Assembly: GCA_022539475.1 (NCBI GenBank)
Contig: VCMS01000348.1
Location: forward strand, 1-55,995
Direction of reading: 5' to 3'
Source of the DNA: Gracilaria domingensis
Lineage: Eukaryota > Rhodophyta > Florideophyceae > Gracilariales > Gracilariaceae
DNA length: 55,995 nucleotides
Below, piece by piece: positions 40,001-50,555 of the stretch. The notes below the pieces were generated by a model that ran no database searches, was not told where the DNA came from, and saw nothing but the letters and a program-made list of their open reading frames with translations. The translations under genes were made by a program, and so were the position numbers. Position 1 is the first letter of the stretch; each line of letters opens with the position of its first letter.

Positions 40001-40465
40001 TTCTTCTGCCTTTGAGGGCTTTTTGCGATCAACTTTAGACTTCTGTTTTCGCAGATTTCGCAAGTCGCTCGCACCTCCGTAAGACTCTCCGATGGCCACG
40101 TCAAGCTCCGCATCAAGCGTGGACTCATTGCTCTTGAATTGGTCCTCTAATCGTTTTATCCTAGGATCAGTTTTCGCTTTCTCCCTGGAAATGCGTATAA
40201 GATCGTCGTCGTCATCTTCACTCCCATCAGTGTCAAATCCGGTGTCCCCAGAGAGCCCAAAGAGCTCCAAGTCTCTGAGATTGGCTGGGTCAAAGACGCT
40301 TGCGAGATTGAAAACATTTTGCCGCACGGCGACATCAGCAGGGGTTTCCAGGTTTTGCAAACTAGTTCTTTCTTTCTGCTGCTGCTGGACTGAAGCAAAA
40401 GTGTCATCGATGTTCAAGTTCAGAAACCCTGACTCCACGTTACTATCATTGTTAGAGTCAGCCAT
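37049..40465 (-). CDS. SKI2: SKI2-type DExH RNA helicase
   Basis: The first ATG is at 40465, giving 1138 residues; the frame is open further upstream but without ATG. SKI2 feeds RNA to the cytoplasmic exosome as part of the SKI complex. The N-terminal 180 residues are acidic. The family signature WAVFDKTDVSDFEQMVPE precedes the Q-region (EYPFTLDIFQKRA). Motif I is AHTSAGKT near residue 207, Ia SPIKTLSNQKF, II DECHWVND near 294, III SATVPN, IV FFCFSKRKC, V FATETFAMGVNMPAR, VI QMAGRAGRRG near 557. An insertion/arch region follows, then the DSHCT domain ending in GDPDLQSKADEAIEL and VIFAASLYVQ, the typical SKI2 end. MTR4 is less likely because of the N-terminal signature. No intron is seen. Confidence 0.93.
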   Translation of the reverse strand: MADSNNDSNVESGFLNLNIDDTFASVQQQQKERTSLQNLETPADVAVRQNVFNLASVFDPANLRDLELFGLSGDTGFDTDGSEDDDDDLIRISREKAKTDPRIKRLEDQFKSNESTLDAELDVAIGESYGGASDLRNLRKQKSKVDRKKPSKAEEVWAVFDKTDVSDFEQMVPEMALEYPFTLDIFQKRAVYRLERDDNVFVAAHTSAGKTVVAEYAIALAMQRKSKVIYTSPIKTLSNQKFRDFTERFGDVGIITGDISINPEAGCLVMTTEILRSMLYKGADLIRDLSHVIFDECHWVNDPERGVVWEESIILLPAAVSIVMLSATVPNSLEFARWVGRTRQKAVYVVSTRQRPVPLVHQMFIKGMTFPLLNSSQGKFLDANYKKSAARHKEMAEKANIRFGGGRFHAWMPIIRYLRKNSLDPAIFFCFSKRKCDDAAKQLSAQDLTESASDKNQIHMFYQSAISRLSPVDRDVPQIARHRETLKRGIGVHHAGLLPIIKEITEVLFQRGLIRILFATETFAMGVNMPARTVVFTAIKKYDSQSFRLLEPGEYIQMAGRAGRRGLDDVGSVILYPVLADFPVESDIKSVLMGRPKPLKSQFRLTYNMILNLLRIDEMRVEDVMARSFSEAPAGRTSSTVRKLMKRGNAALSAMQEEELELDRFREIYHLSLRLDNLSAKIGDIMKNQGKNAMNSVLDSGRVVVVKGGDGTFRLAVIVQGAGTSRGKGPTLRKPAGPSLRLPRKGGPKGSDNRLKVMVLCGGPRMSEDKTPFRDSVSEGVNRNSKHRQYNAGGLVVEVRDVSHDDLVAVTRSTIEIEKRGIVPIRGEPMKAALSSAAEKLRSYVNEELDYENMDCVHPRRDLGLQNIDIEDLWEERKGMMQHMNAVIMNLQEMGISAEIGSSFDKLSRQMRLEAKLEKLRVGTSDESLMLMPDYQQRVEVLQRLGYIDGTNVRLKGRAACEVNTCESIILTELVFEQVLQKLDAADLAAVLSAMVFTEKIGNDEGQFSVERLGEGCEELKSATKATIAVLHSLGDMQAECGIATSGYDYLKANGKFEFVKGVRDWARGMTFAEVCASYDGDVPEGSIVRTIVRLCELIRELKNVGRVIGDPDLQSKADEAIELCRRDVIFAASLYVQ

Positions 40466-41019
40466 TTCCTGCTGCAACACGTACAGTACACGGAGAGTCT
40501 TCAGCTCCCGCACGATCGAGCTATTACCGCAATTGTAACAAGGCTGGATATTCCGCGGCCCCGTTCTCGTTCCACCGATTTTGCTTTTAGTACAGCAGGC
40601 ACCACGATTGAGCCGTTGAGCAAAAAGGTGTGAATGGGAGAAAACAGAGCCAAGGAGTAAACTATTCTGTTCGGACTGTCCGAGAAAACACACATTTTGA
40701 GATTTGCACTTCGGGCTAGGATTGCACTTGCCTCAATGGCACTGCTACCCGTTCTGCGCCGGCTCGACCGACACCGCTCTCTTTCCCTCTTGAGTGGAAG
40801 AAATAGGCTGCTCGGCGGAAAAGTTCTTAAACCGTTTAGCAGAATCTGAATTGATTCGACCTCGATGGCCATTGCAATGCCCTACGCTTCCCGGCGACGC
40901 GAGCCTTTGTACAAATTCTAAGAAAACTTTCTGTAGCCGTATAGATCTTTAGTATCCTCTCCTGGTGTTCATCTTTCCTATAATTCGCACATCCGTTCTG
41001 CGTTGGCTACGTTAATTCG
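40466..41019. promoter_or_regulatory. Shared upstream region of SKI2 and HAD-IIA genes
   Basis: The 554 bases between the divergent ATGs of SKI2 (40465, - strand) and the HAD-IIA gene (41020, + strand) must hold both promoters unless further exons exist. I see no strong TATA box. The sequence is of mixed composition with a CT-rich part near 40770-40800. Confidence 0.4.
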
Positions 41020-42108
41020 ATGGGAAGGAAGGAATACCTCAGCTTCATCTCTCCAAGCCTTATCGGCGCAACGCGCCGGGTACACTATTCGCATTCCCCC
41101 AAAAGGTTGTCTGTGGTCTGCACACTTGAAAGGCCTGTGAAGGATATGCGGCAGATCAACGGTGTTTCTGAGATATCACACAAGTACGACATAGTTCTAC
41201 TTGACCAGTTTGGTGTCATCCATGATGGGAGAACCCCGTACCCCAATGCGTTAAACGCGATAAGAAGGCTTCATGAAACTGGACTTAAAATAGTTATTCT
41301 CTCGAACTCTTCAAAGGAGGCGGACATAGCTAAACAAAAAGTCACAAAGATGGGTGTGGATCCAGATGCAATCCATGGAATCATTACTTCAGGGCAGTTA
41401 ACTCTCGGCTATGTGAAGAACTTGATGAAATCTCGTCCGAATGCCAGGGTTTTGCACATGAACTGGGCGTCAACCAGGGGTACAATAAGTCTCTCTGATC
41501 ATGATGTGACGCACGTTGCTCCTGTTTCACTTTCTAGTACAGGATATGTGCTTGTGGCACCAGAAAGCGTTGACTTTATCCTCGCGCATGGAACTGATGG
41601 AGTGACTGGAGCAGACGGAAGGGTGCAAAAGATGCCACTGGAATCCCTTAGAGGACTATGTCGCACAATGGCGCGCAGGGCTCCTCAGACACCGTTTATT
41701 TGTGCGAACCCGGACTTTGTCACTGTCGATGGTGGAACGCTCAGGACAATGCCTGGGACTTTAGCTCGTGACTACGAAATGGAAGGCGGATCCGTAGTTA
41801 GACTTGGAAAACCTGGGAATCAGGCATATGAAATGGCAATCAAAGCATGTGGGGAAGGTCGTATTTTGGCTATTGGGGACTCACTTGCGCATGACGTACT
41901 CGGTGCTGCAAAGAGAAATATTGATTCTCTCTATATTGCTGGGGGAATACACGCACCACTGTTCCAAATTAAACCTGAAGATGGGTTTAACGAACAGGTT
42001 CCTTCTTTTCAATGGGATGAGAAGGTTATAGAAAAGCTAGTGGAGGAAGAAGCTCCTGAGCTCGGCACGAGACGGCCGACCTACATATCTGATTTCTTTC
42101 GCTGGTAA
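41020..42108 (+). CDS. HAD-superfamily hydrolase, class IIA type
   Basis: From ATG 41020, 362 residues. Motif I LLDQFGVIHDG lies near residue 60 (nucleophile Asp; the second Asp, after His, closes the motif). Motif II is ILSNSS, motif III RLGKPG (Lys), motif IV AIGDSLAHDVLGA near 287. A class IIA cap lies between motifs II and III. This layout, close to plant and proteobacterial members of the TIGR01459-type family, indicates a phosphatase of unknown substrate. The first 40 residues are rich in Ser and Arg with few acids and may be an organelle transit peptide. The gene is divergent from SKI2 and intronless. Confidence 0.88.
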   Translation: MGRKEYLSFISPSLIGATRRVHYSHSPKRLSVVCTLERPVKDMRQINGVSEISHKYDIVLLDQFGVIHDGRTPYPNALNAIRRLHETGLKIVILSNSSKEADIAKQKVTKMGVDPDAIHGIITSGQLTLGYVKNLMKSRPNARVLHMNWASTRGTISLSDHDVTHVAPVSLSSTGYVLVAPESVDFILAHGTDGVTGADGRVQKMPLESLRGLCRTMARRAPQTPFICANPDFVTVDGGTLRTMPGTLARDYEMEGGSVVRLGKPGNQAYEMAIKACGEGRILAIGDSLAHDVLGAAKRNIDSLYIAGGIHAPLFQIKPEDGFNEQVPSFQWDEKVIEKLVEEEAPELGTRRPTYISDFFRW

Positions 42109-42520
42109 GATTTGTTCGCAGCGTTCGGCCTTTGACTGCCTGAGACTCGGAGTGAAGGCATCATGCATTGTCGAAGGAGATTTGGTTCTTGACGAGGTGG
42201 TGGATGACATAAATGGAATACTGTCGCATGTCGGAACCACATGCGACAGGCCGTCGGTAAGAGACTGGCACATGCAGCGTGCCCACGACATCATGTTTGC
42301 GCTGTCGCGTGCTTGCGTTCTATTGTTGAAGTTGCCAACCATGCCGAAAGCCGACGAGGTTGGGCGCTATGCGCAGCACAAGCATGCAGCGAGCACTGTG
42401 CAATATCATCGTACCGGTTGGAGTGGGTTGTGAGTTCTTCGTTGTGGACGTTTGATGCCATCGCGCGGCATCCGCCGCGTATTGCGGCGTTGTTGAACAA
42501 TTTGTAGAGCACGCGCGTAT
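42109..42520. other. Downstream region of HAD-IIA gene
   Basis: No recognised gene. It contains an inverted repeat in which gtcgcatgtcgg (42225-42236) is nearly mirrored by ccacatgcgac (42237-42247), a possible terminator-like hairpin about 120 bases past the HAD stop. Confidence 0.35.
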
Positions 42521-43102
42521 TCACTCCACTGAGGGTTGGCGATTTGGTTGACGCGCTGCACGACCACCGTGTTGCAACGGTGCACGCCACTTAGTTTCGG
42601 TATGACGCGGATGATACATGGCCACAGACGTTGGATACACTTTGGGAAAGGGAATGACGATTTCCCACGCTTCCTTGCGAGTGGCTTGCATAGAGCTCGT
42701 TAGTAGCTCGACAAATTTGAGGGCAAACAGGCGCCGTAACGCTACTTCCAGCCATAACCCGCCTCTGCTTTCGAGGGCGCCTCTCATCGTTTCATGCTCG
42801 AGAGGGTATAAATGCGCAGCCCGTGCCCAGGTCGCTGCTTCCGCCTCCCATGAAATAACTTTCCCGTTTTGCCCTCTTTCCCAGGCCCAGTTTTTGTTGG
42901 ACCCTGCCGACTCGAGAGTGTCTCCTATGAGTATAAATGACTGGAGGATTTCTACTCCCGTCAGCTCGTTTACGTTGAGCATTGAGAGAGAAATACCTTT
43001 TCCCGGAGATACCTGTAGGTTTGCGCAACGATTCTGGTTGTCGTTTCCTTCGTAATCAATTATAACTGTGAAGTAGGGAAGGGCAAGAAAAAGAAAAAAC
43101 AA
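42521..43102 (-). CDS. Hypothetical open frame, weak
   Basis: A - strand frame of 193 codons, first ATG at 42982. The middle part (SWEAEAATWARAAHL, RLFALKFVELLTSSMQ) has protein-like composition with possible helices, but I recognise no family. The + strand is open over the same stretch. It would converge with the HAD-IIA gene. Confidence 0.3.
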   Translation of the reverse strand: MFFLFLALPYFTVIIDYEGNDNQNRCANLQVSPGKGISLSMLNVNELTGVEILQSFILIGDTLESAGSNKNWAWERGQNGKVISWEAEAATWARAAHLYPLEHETMRGALESRGGLWLEVALRRLFALKFVELLTSSMQATRKEAWEIVIPFPKVYPTSVAMYHPRHTETKWRAPLQHGGRAARQPNRQPSVE

Positions 43103-44656
43103 AAAAAAGATACTACTAGAATTTATTTGTCTAAGCGTTCCACAAGAACGTGTATTAACCCTTTTGACCCTAAAACATAAAAGGTGTTGAGGTACCCAGG
43201 GGTAGTGTTAACGTTGACGGATGATTGGCTAACATTTGTACTCATTAGATAGAATGCCGCCAAGTGGTTTCCCTACTTTTCTCTATCTCAATAGCGATTA
43301 GCAAGGCGTTTGTATTGGCAGATAGTCCAATGATTTGAATGAGAACCAATCATCATCACCATCGTCGACGGGCTCTAATCCAATCACATGCGCCGTAATA
43401 CAAAGCACAAGCTTTTGCACACAACCAAATACAATGTGCACGATCAAAAACATACAGAACTGAGCGTGTCTTTGTTTGCTCTCCCAAATTCAAAAAACCA
43501 CACGTGCACACAATAAAGCGTATGGGCTGTATGTTTAGCTTTTTGAAGGGGGTAAAATTTGTTTTTAACCGCAACAATAGCGGCAAGCACCGTGGCACGG
43601 TGCACACATGCGAACTCATTAAAATCCGCCAAAATGAACGACTAGATTTCTGCGACCAAGAACAGTGAGAGGTGAGTGGAGTATACAAAAAAAGGCATGC
43701 AACATGGCCTTGCGCCTGCTCTATTAAATTACTGAGCAGTAAAAGCGTGACAATTTGCCAGAATCCTGTTCTTCTGCAAGCTAACAAGCGTCCAATGGAA
43801 TTAAAATAATGAAGCCCGTCACACAAGAGAGTGCCAATGACGACGACGTTTATAGCAACAAACATGAATGCAACGAAAACACACTAAACGAGCCGGTACG
43901 GGGTCAAGATATTGAGAAAACGTTTGTCGTTCATACACTGGGATCCGTTGGAAAAAAGAACTGTGCAAAATTGTCAAATACTGCTCTCAATGGCGTGAAA
44001 AAAGCAGTCTTTATTCAACAAAGCCATCACTAATTAAACAAACCTACGCTCACAAGAATGCGTTAGGTTTGTTTCAGCTGTTTCTCAAAGGCTCTTTTGT
44101 CGACTGCGTATGTTAGTGAACTAGTCGAGAATTGTTACGAAAATGAAAAAGATGTACACCTCTTAGGACTGACGATTTAATGGCATATTTAGGATTAGAG
44201 CTTGCTACATCATTTTACCGTTTGCATCGCTTGCTGCACTATTGGTGTACTTCTAAACTTTTAAACATCCCATTCTTTCGGAGCGTCATGCAACGAGATT
44301 CATATATGAATAAACGAGCAGCTTTGCGTACTAACCCCTCCTACGACGTCGATATAACTCTCCTTGACCCGTTGTAACACTCGCGCCCGATTTTGCAGCA
44401 CTTTGCACGAATCGTCACTAACATGGCGATACCGATAAGGCTCACGTTTTTGGTTGAGAACACTATACCTTGCAAAGACCGAACAGAAGCTAAGACATAT
44501 AAGAAGAGTAAACCGGTTCAGTTCGGTATTCCGTCATATGATGTAGTCGGCTAGACACACGCATATCTGAATACTTTTGAAGACAACGGGTCCGAAGACC
44601 GTACCAGACAATCGCCGGTACAGCGCTGCTTAGTTTTCTTTCGTGAACTACGTGGG
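43103..44656. other. AT-rich spacer before gypsy element 2
   Basis: No convincing gene. It includes the inverted repeat at 44036-44074. A - strand frame at 43356-43865 is hydrophobic but shows no domain. Element 2 or its LTR may begin somewhere near the right end. Confidence 0.45.
44036..44074. repeat. Inverted repeat, 14-15 base arms
   Basis: AAACAAACCTACGC, a 10-base spacer, then GCGTTAGGTTTGTTT; complementary with one bulged base. It may be a small transposon relic or a hairpin terminator. Confidence 0.7.
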
Positions 44657-45528
44657 GTAGTGCATAACCACTTCACAGGCGAAGACCAAAAATACCCGCA
44701 TGCGCGATAGACACTCAAGGTGTTCAGCTTTGCTCCTTATGTCGCGCGTCTGAGTAGGGGAGCCCTCCGTTGAGGTCGATACGTGCCGGGCAAAACTCCC
44801 GATGACCTCTCCCTGCCTTACAAACGGAGGTGAAATTCGAGAATCAACTGATGTGGCCGGCCTAAGTGAAAAGGGTACACCACAGGAGTGAGAAAATCCT
44901 CGTTAACGGTGAGAAAGAGGAAAAAAAAGGAAAAGAATCGGGCTGTGTATACGGACACGAGCCTAGGCAAAAAAGGTGGAGGGCGAAATCAGCGCTGAAC
45001 AAACCTGTACACACAGGGCGGAACACACCACAACCGTGAGTAAACAATGTAGAAATATGGACACAGAAAGAAACAATAGAAACAAAAAGTAGCACCGTAG
45101 TGCAAGGACAGTGGTTCTTCGGCGCACAAGGGGGGATACCTACACCGGAATGGTGGCGATGCGCTCCTCAACGGAGCAAGATCTGTCACCAGCGGAGCTA
45201 GTTAGAGCCAAGATTCTCCTTGTTGGGTTTTCTTAGTAAGGGCGACGGCGGTAGCCGTCGCCTAAGTACTGGCACTAAGCTACTCTAGATTACTAGTCTT
45301 TGCTGGCACCGTGGCCACTATTGGCCACGTGTACCTCACTGTACCCCCTTGAATCGCGCAGCGTCCGTCCAGGGTGGCCACACTACACGTGTCCGGAAGC
45401 CATACCCCTCTCCGGTGAACTCCCAAATTGGGCGAATCCTCCGTATCGATACTCATAATTGAGGGTGTTACCGTCACAACGGATCTAACAACTACGAGTT
45501 TCCATTAGTTGCTTTCCCCGCAAAATAG
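44657..45528 (+). other. GTAG...AG non-coding block, copy ii
   Basis: It starts GTAGTGCATAACC, then contains AGACACTCAAGG, TTGCTCC, GAGCCCTCCGT and CCTAGGCAAAAAAGG in the same order as 46117-46997. AG ends that would give a similar size lie at 45508 and 45528. It holds a perfect 9-base hairpin (GGCGACGGC, loop GGTA, GCCGTCGCC, 45241-45262). It lies on the 5' side of the accessory gene of element 2, in its sense direction. Confidence 0.5.
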
Positions 45529-48500
45529 ATTTTGCTCTTCATCTCCCTTTCTCGAGGCGGTAACACCCGAATGCACTCGATCATTTTCATCACCATGGGT
45601 ATATGTACTCCTCCCCATCCGGGGGCATTTCCGGACATTTCGGTCAACGCACTGCCAAACGACAGCGCCTTCATCACCATCCCTGCTCTTCCGCAGTTCC
45701 CCCTCGCAATGCAAGGCAACGGTTCGAACTCTCCGCCTCATCCGCCGCCGTACCCGCGTCGCGGTTCTCCAATTCTCCGGCGCTCCGGTACTGCGCGCCT
45801 CTTCGTTCCCGTGCAACTACGGATCTGTTCTGTATCCTACCCGTCAGGGTGTCCTCCTTCCTCCGTGGCAGCTACCGATGCCACTCCGCGGAGTGCCGCT
45901 CCGGCGAACATCCCCGATTGAAGTGCACCGTCTGCCGCAGCAGTTCCGACCACCTCCGGTGGATGGCCCACACCGAGCTCCATCCGAGTGAGGACCCCGC
46001 ACTATCATAGCGGTTTCTTCGCCACGGCTCCCTGGTTCGATACCGAAACCGCTCGGGACAACTCCCTAATCGACTCCTATGCCGTTAATGGAGTGCTCCC
46101 CGGCGGTCTGCCAGTTGTAGTGCAAACCCGGGGACGGGAGAGACACTCAAGGCGTTCGAGTCCTTGCTCCCTAGGGGAGGTAGACTCAGGGAAAGAGCCC
46201 TCCGTGCACGGAAAATGGCGGGTGTAAGACCGCCCGTGCCTCGGGATATACCTCGGAGGTTGACGGGGAACAGGCTAGGGAAAGGTCCGGGAACGGAGAC
46301 CACAGTGATGGGCCGCACCAGCGGGCAGTGGAAACCCTAGGCAAAAAAGGGGAAAAGGAGGGAAAACCCACAGGAAACCCCCGGCGGGGCGTGCGGAAAG
46401 CGGCAACAGACCCGGCGGCGGGTGACGGAGACGTGTATTCAGCCCACGCGGCAAAGATCTCTATACAGAGTTGGTAGTTCTACCACTTGTGGGTAAGCAG
46501 GTATCTGCACAATGTAAGGTGTCCGAAGACGGAATTAGCCCGAGGGCAATGGCCACAAATGATCAGAATTGCCTGAAAGATCCCGAGGGATGGAGTTAGA
46601 ACGTACCGTACGCGGTGACTCTCCGGAAGGAGTGGTGCACTTCGCGCAGGCGAAACTAGTCCAGAGCCGAACCCGGTTACCCTTTACTGAAGGTGGAGGT
46701 GGCCGCGAGGTCACCTCTTATACCGTAACCGGTAAATTAGTTAAACTAAATTAAATAATCTGGTGCACACATGTGCAAAGCCACACACGTGGTGTACGTG
46801 CACAGCCCGCGTCAGCGGCCAGTAAATAATTCGACTATCAAAACAATTCCTCTGTGAATAGACCAAAACCCGACCACGTGTACCCACGACCACTCAATAC
46901 CACGTGCCACACCATGGCCAGTCCAGCGGACATTCCGACATCAAACCACCTCAAAATATCCCAGTTTTGGGCCAAGTTTCATACTTTCCTTCCCTAGGAT
47001 TAAACCTCGGTGCACGAGTTATGAGTATCAACTTCACTGATACCGCGTTTCCGCGTTTGCTCTACACCAGTCAGCGTAGTCCGGTCCTGGGACTGGTTAG
47101 CCAGCATTGCGGTTCCGCGCGACTGCCTCTGGTGGGAGAGCAACGAGTCCGAAATGTATGCTAGGAGCGAGATGGCCCGCTTGGGATCTGCCCGGTTCTA
47201 CCGGTCTCCGAACGATCTCCCGGTGCCACCGGAGTATCGTTTCGATGTTCCGCGATACGGTACTTACGGGGAAGCCCAGTTGAAGGACCTCCTCGCGGCG
47301 ATATTTCCCGACCTTGGGAGCTACGCTGACAGCGTTCAGCCTTACCAGGACCTTGTGCTCTGGACGAGGCCGATTCTCCGAGCGAAGTTCCCAGGTAAAA
47401 CTCGTTAAGGGAAAACTAAAAGGGTTTTCAGTAGACTTGCAGAGAAGATGACTGGTGTAGTAAGGTAATATCACCAACGTCATTGAAAAATAAGTAAGTT
47501 TTTGCTTCACTGACATTTCCATGAGTGTGATTTTTTGAAAGAATTAAATTCCTCGAAAGTGCCCTTACATTTTATTGAAAGGCATCAATTTCATTTACTG
47601 CTTCATGATGATTCAATCACAATGGGTTTTGCTAGGAGTTCCGATATCTCCGCAAGTCAACGCGGCGCGATTTCTTCAAAGGACTCCGCGACGAGCGGAA
47701 ATGGAGGTCCCGATTCGGGTTGTTGATTCCCCACCAGTGTGTGGAGGTCGAGCGCCTTGCGGCGAGCTCCCGTTATGAACGGTATGTCCCAATCCCCGAT
47801 TTCTGGTTCCGGGCGGAGGTGCCACGAGGATGTTGCGTGGAGCTTCCCCCGTGCCTGACATACGTGGGTTCCCGGTTCCTTCCGGCATCGAATCCGCCTC
47901 GCGGTCTGTGGAGTCTCCTCGCTACGGAGTGGACTGTCCGCGTTGCGGCCTTTCTCCTCTGGGAGGTGTACGACGCGTACCCGTCGTGGTTTGTACCAGA
48001 GTTATTCCGCTATTCGATTCGCGGTTTGTATCTTTCCGAGGTCCTCGGTTCTGTCCGCAACGATCGGGAAGTCCGTGGGCTTCTTGATGTCCTCGACGAG
48101 GTCGATTGGGACCAGGTTCCCCCTGGGCAGGTGTCCGAGGGCATGGCGCCGTCGGTGGACCGATCTCCGGGACGCGATGTGAACGCGGGAGACTTCGTTT
48201 TCTTCGACCCATGAGAGTGGGAGCACATCTCTGCTCAGGAGGCTGCCGCGCGGCGTGCTGCGGAGGGTACCGTCCGGGAAGAACACCCGAGAGGGCTCGT
48301 CTTCGTCGAAGGGAGTGACGAAGATGAGGAACTCCCTCCTGTGGAGGACGTGCCGGCCGAAGGGTCGGAAGTGGTGGCGGAATTGGATATCACCGAGGTC
48401 AGTGTGCCCGTTCCGGCTCTCCCGGCGATGCCGGCTGCCCAGATAGGTCCGGCTCCTTCGGCAGGAGGCGCCGGTGCCAGCACCGCTCCGCAGGAGCGGT

Positions 48501-48653
48501 TATCCGCAACCTCCCTAACGGAATGGAAGTGTTCGTTCCCCCGTCGGTGACGGACCTTGCCACGCTGCAGCAGCTGGCTGCGCAGCACTTCCGTGGTGGC
48601 GGCGGAGGCTCTACTGGTGGTGGTAGTGGATTCTTCTCCGGTCTTGGAGGTTA
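45529..48653 (+). pseudogene. Antisense accessory gene of gypsy element 2, unknown function
   Basis: The + strand carries, with several frame changes, the counterpart of the 9288-11234 gene: ATAPWFDTE...LPGGLP (near 46020-46110), then the 0.88 kb block at 46117-46997, then ARVMSINF, YRFDVPRYGTYGE...LVLWTRPILRAKF (to about 47395), RYVPIPDFWFRAEV...VELPPCLTYVGSR, ATEWTVRVAAFLLWEVYD, VDWDQVP...VDRSPGRD, FVFFDPW, an acidic stretch, and a Gly-rich end at the TAG 48651. Order and spacing match element 1 apart from the block. A spacer with a degraded frame lies at 47408-47640. It ends 183 bases from the stop of the chromodomain ORF on the other strand. No known domain; the 5' end is unclear. Confidence 0.65.
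46117..46997 (+). other. GTAG...AG non-coding block, copy iii
   Basis: It starts GTAGTGCAAACCC and can end at ccttccctag (46997), 881 bases, close to the 888 of copy i. It separates LPGGLPVVVQ from ARVMSINFTD, two segments that are adjacent in the element 1 gene (LPGGVHVWMTVTFD), so its boundaries are fixed within about 30 bases by homology. Its orientation follows the gene. It aligns with copies i and ii in its first 250 bases and carries no long ORF. Confidence 0.6.
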
Positions 48654-48836
48654 GTCCCATGATAGCGTGGGTGATCTCACAGTGTAGTGAGGGGCCTTGC
48701 CCCAGAAATGGCAGTAAAACCTTTCCGGCTGTTGCCGGTCTTCCCTTCTCTTTTCTATTCTTCCCGCCTAGAAGCGGTGTTCCGCTTTGGGCGGTAATTG
48801 TCCGCATGAAGCGGTGTTCCTCCCGCTATGGCGGCT

Positions 48837-49691
48837 TCAGGCTACTTGGGCTTTGTCCAGCGAGCCTGGTATCGCTGTCCGGGTTCTCCGGTGGTACTGC
48901 AGTGCCTTCGACAGCGGTAAATGCTGGATTGGCTCGGAAGTGTCCTCCTCGGGAAGGTAACCGTACCAGCGGACCTGGTACTCCAACTCTCCGTTGTAGC
49001 TGTATCCATGTCCGACGTTGCGGTCCATTACGAACTCCTTTTCGAAGGTCTCCCTCTCCGTACGCGGAGCCGTTGAAGTCCTCTCTTCGAGGGCCTGAGC
49101 ATCACCTCCGCGGTTGCGGTGTCCGTCTCGGGTCGCCGGTAGGGCGTCCCGTATACTGGGCGACTTGTCCCTTGTTCGCCAGGGTTCCTCGTGGAGAGTC
49201 ACCGTTCCCGACACGGGGTTGCCTTCCACATCCTTGTGGGTCGTTCTGTCCTTCCAGTCTGCTCTAACGGCGAGCTGCCGTGACTTTCCGGGCTTGGGAA
49301 CCCGTGGTGAGGGAGAAACTCCCGCTTGGCGGCGGTTGAGCGAGTGGTGCACCGTCACGTGCCGTGGTGGCGGTTTGGCACCCGGCGGGCATGTGCCGGC
49401 TTTCCCTGTGCTTGCTTCGGGGTGTTCACTGTCAGCGACAGGTCTTGCGAGCTCGTTCGGGGCTTCCGTAACGTCTCCGTTGTCCACGGTGGCACTGTCA
49501 TCCTTAGGCGGCGGCTCTTTTGACTTTTGGGGCACTTGTCGGTCCGTGCGCTCCCCGTTGGCACTTGGGGTTCGATGGAGCGCCGTGGCTCTGGTTGAGG
49601 CTTCCAAGCGTCGCTTCGGCATTGCGCCCTCCCCTGGAGGTTCTCTGGTGTCATCTGGTAGGTCTCCGGTGAGCGGGCGTGCCGTGAGCAC
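48837..49691 (-). pseudogene. Gypsy element 2: integrase linker and chromodomain
   Basis: The frame is 284 codons. The first 200 residues are a polar linker (P/T/R/E-rich). The C-terminus is a chromodomain: FVMDRNVGHGYSYNGELEYQVRWYGYLP, then HLPLSKALQYHRR. The Trp of the canonical W-E-P turn is absent (T-S-E-P-I), as in element 1. The preceding linker continues, in another frame, into the integrase C-terminal segment at 49713-50555. Confidence 0.8.
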
Positions 49692-49712
49692 ACGGTGCGA
49701 CGACGTGCTCCG

Positions 49713-50555
49713 TTATTCCGGTCTCTTGGTTACATCCTCTCTCGAGTCCGAGGCTTGCATCTTATGGGCAGTCTTCCGCCACTGCGATTGTTCTTCCGTA
49801 CTCGGTACGGTCTCTCTGGCCGTGCTTTCAAGCGCGAGAGTGGGCGTCGGTGTCGCGCCTTGCGCCTCCTCCTGCGGGGTTTCCACGCTACGCGACGAAA
49901 GCGACGAAGAACTAGCGTCTCCCTTCCCCTCTTCAGCTTGAGTTGGGGGTGTGGGGAGTACTATCCCGGGTGGCGGAGCGATGCGCGTACGCTTTGCCGA
50001 TCGAACCATGGCGGTCGGGTTCTTCTCCGGCTCCGTCGGGAGGTCAGCCAGGCCACGCTCCGGGTGCGGTTGGATCATCAGCTGTTGTTGGCTCTCCGCT
50101 GCTAAAGCGGGTGCTTCCTGCGGCGAGGCGATATCCGACGGTGTCAGTGATGAACTCAGGGACTCCGGCTTCGGTGCCGGTACGACCCAATCGAGCGAAA
50201 AATGCTCGTGGGCTCGCTCGACATCGAGGACAACCGTTGTTTCGGTGGACGACACTACCCTGCAGGGGCCGTTAGCGATTGGTGACAACTTGTGCCTCTT
50301 CGCCTTCTCGGGGTTGTAGTACTCCTTGCGGAGGAAAACGTAGTCATTATCCCGAATTGGAGGGGAATTCCGGCGCACCCTAGCGTCGAAGTTCCGCTTA
50401 TACGGGGCCTGAGCCTTAGCGAGGTTTCCCTGAACCCTCGGGACAAAGCGGGTCAACCAGGCCTTCCAGGCGTCCCTGCGTAGACGGTGTGACGATAATT
50501 TGGCCAACGTTGGTTGTGATTCGAGAGCCACCGTTGGTGGAGCGCGCGAGAGCAC
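49713..50555 (-). pseudogene. Gypsy element 2: integrase C-terminal (GPY/F) region
   Basis: It contains NFDARVRRNSPPIRDNDYVFLRKEYY, then KLSPIANGPCRVV and VVLDVERAHEHFSLDWVV, the integrase C-terminal beta module aligned to element 1 at 6950-7170, followed by the start of a long polar linker. It is separated from the catalytic core by stops and frame changes around 50560-50700. Confidence 0.75.

Noticed and set aside
43356..43865. Frame of 169 codons on the - strand with hydrophobic segments
   Set aside because: No family resemblance, ordinary composition for AT-rich spacer, and no partner or conserved neighbour.
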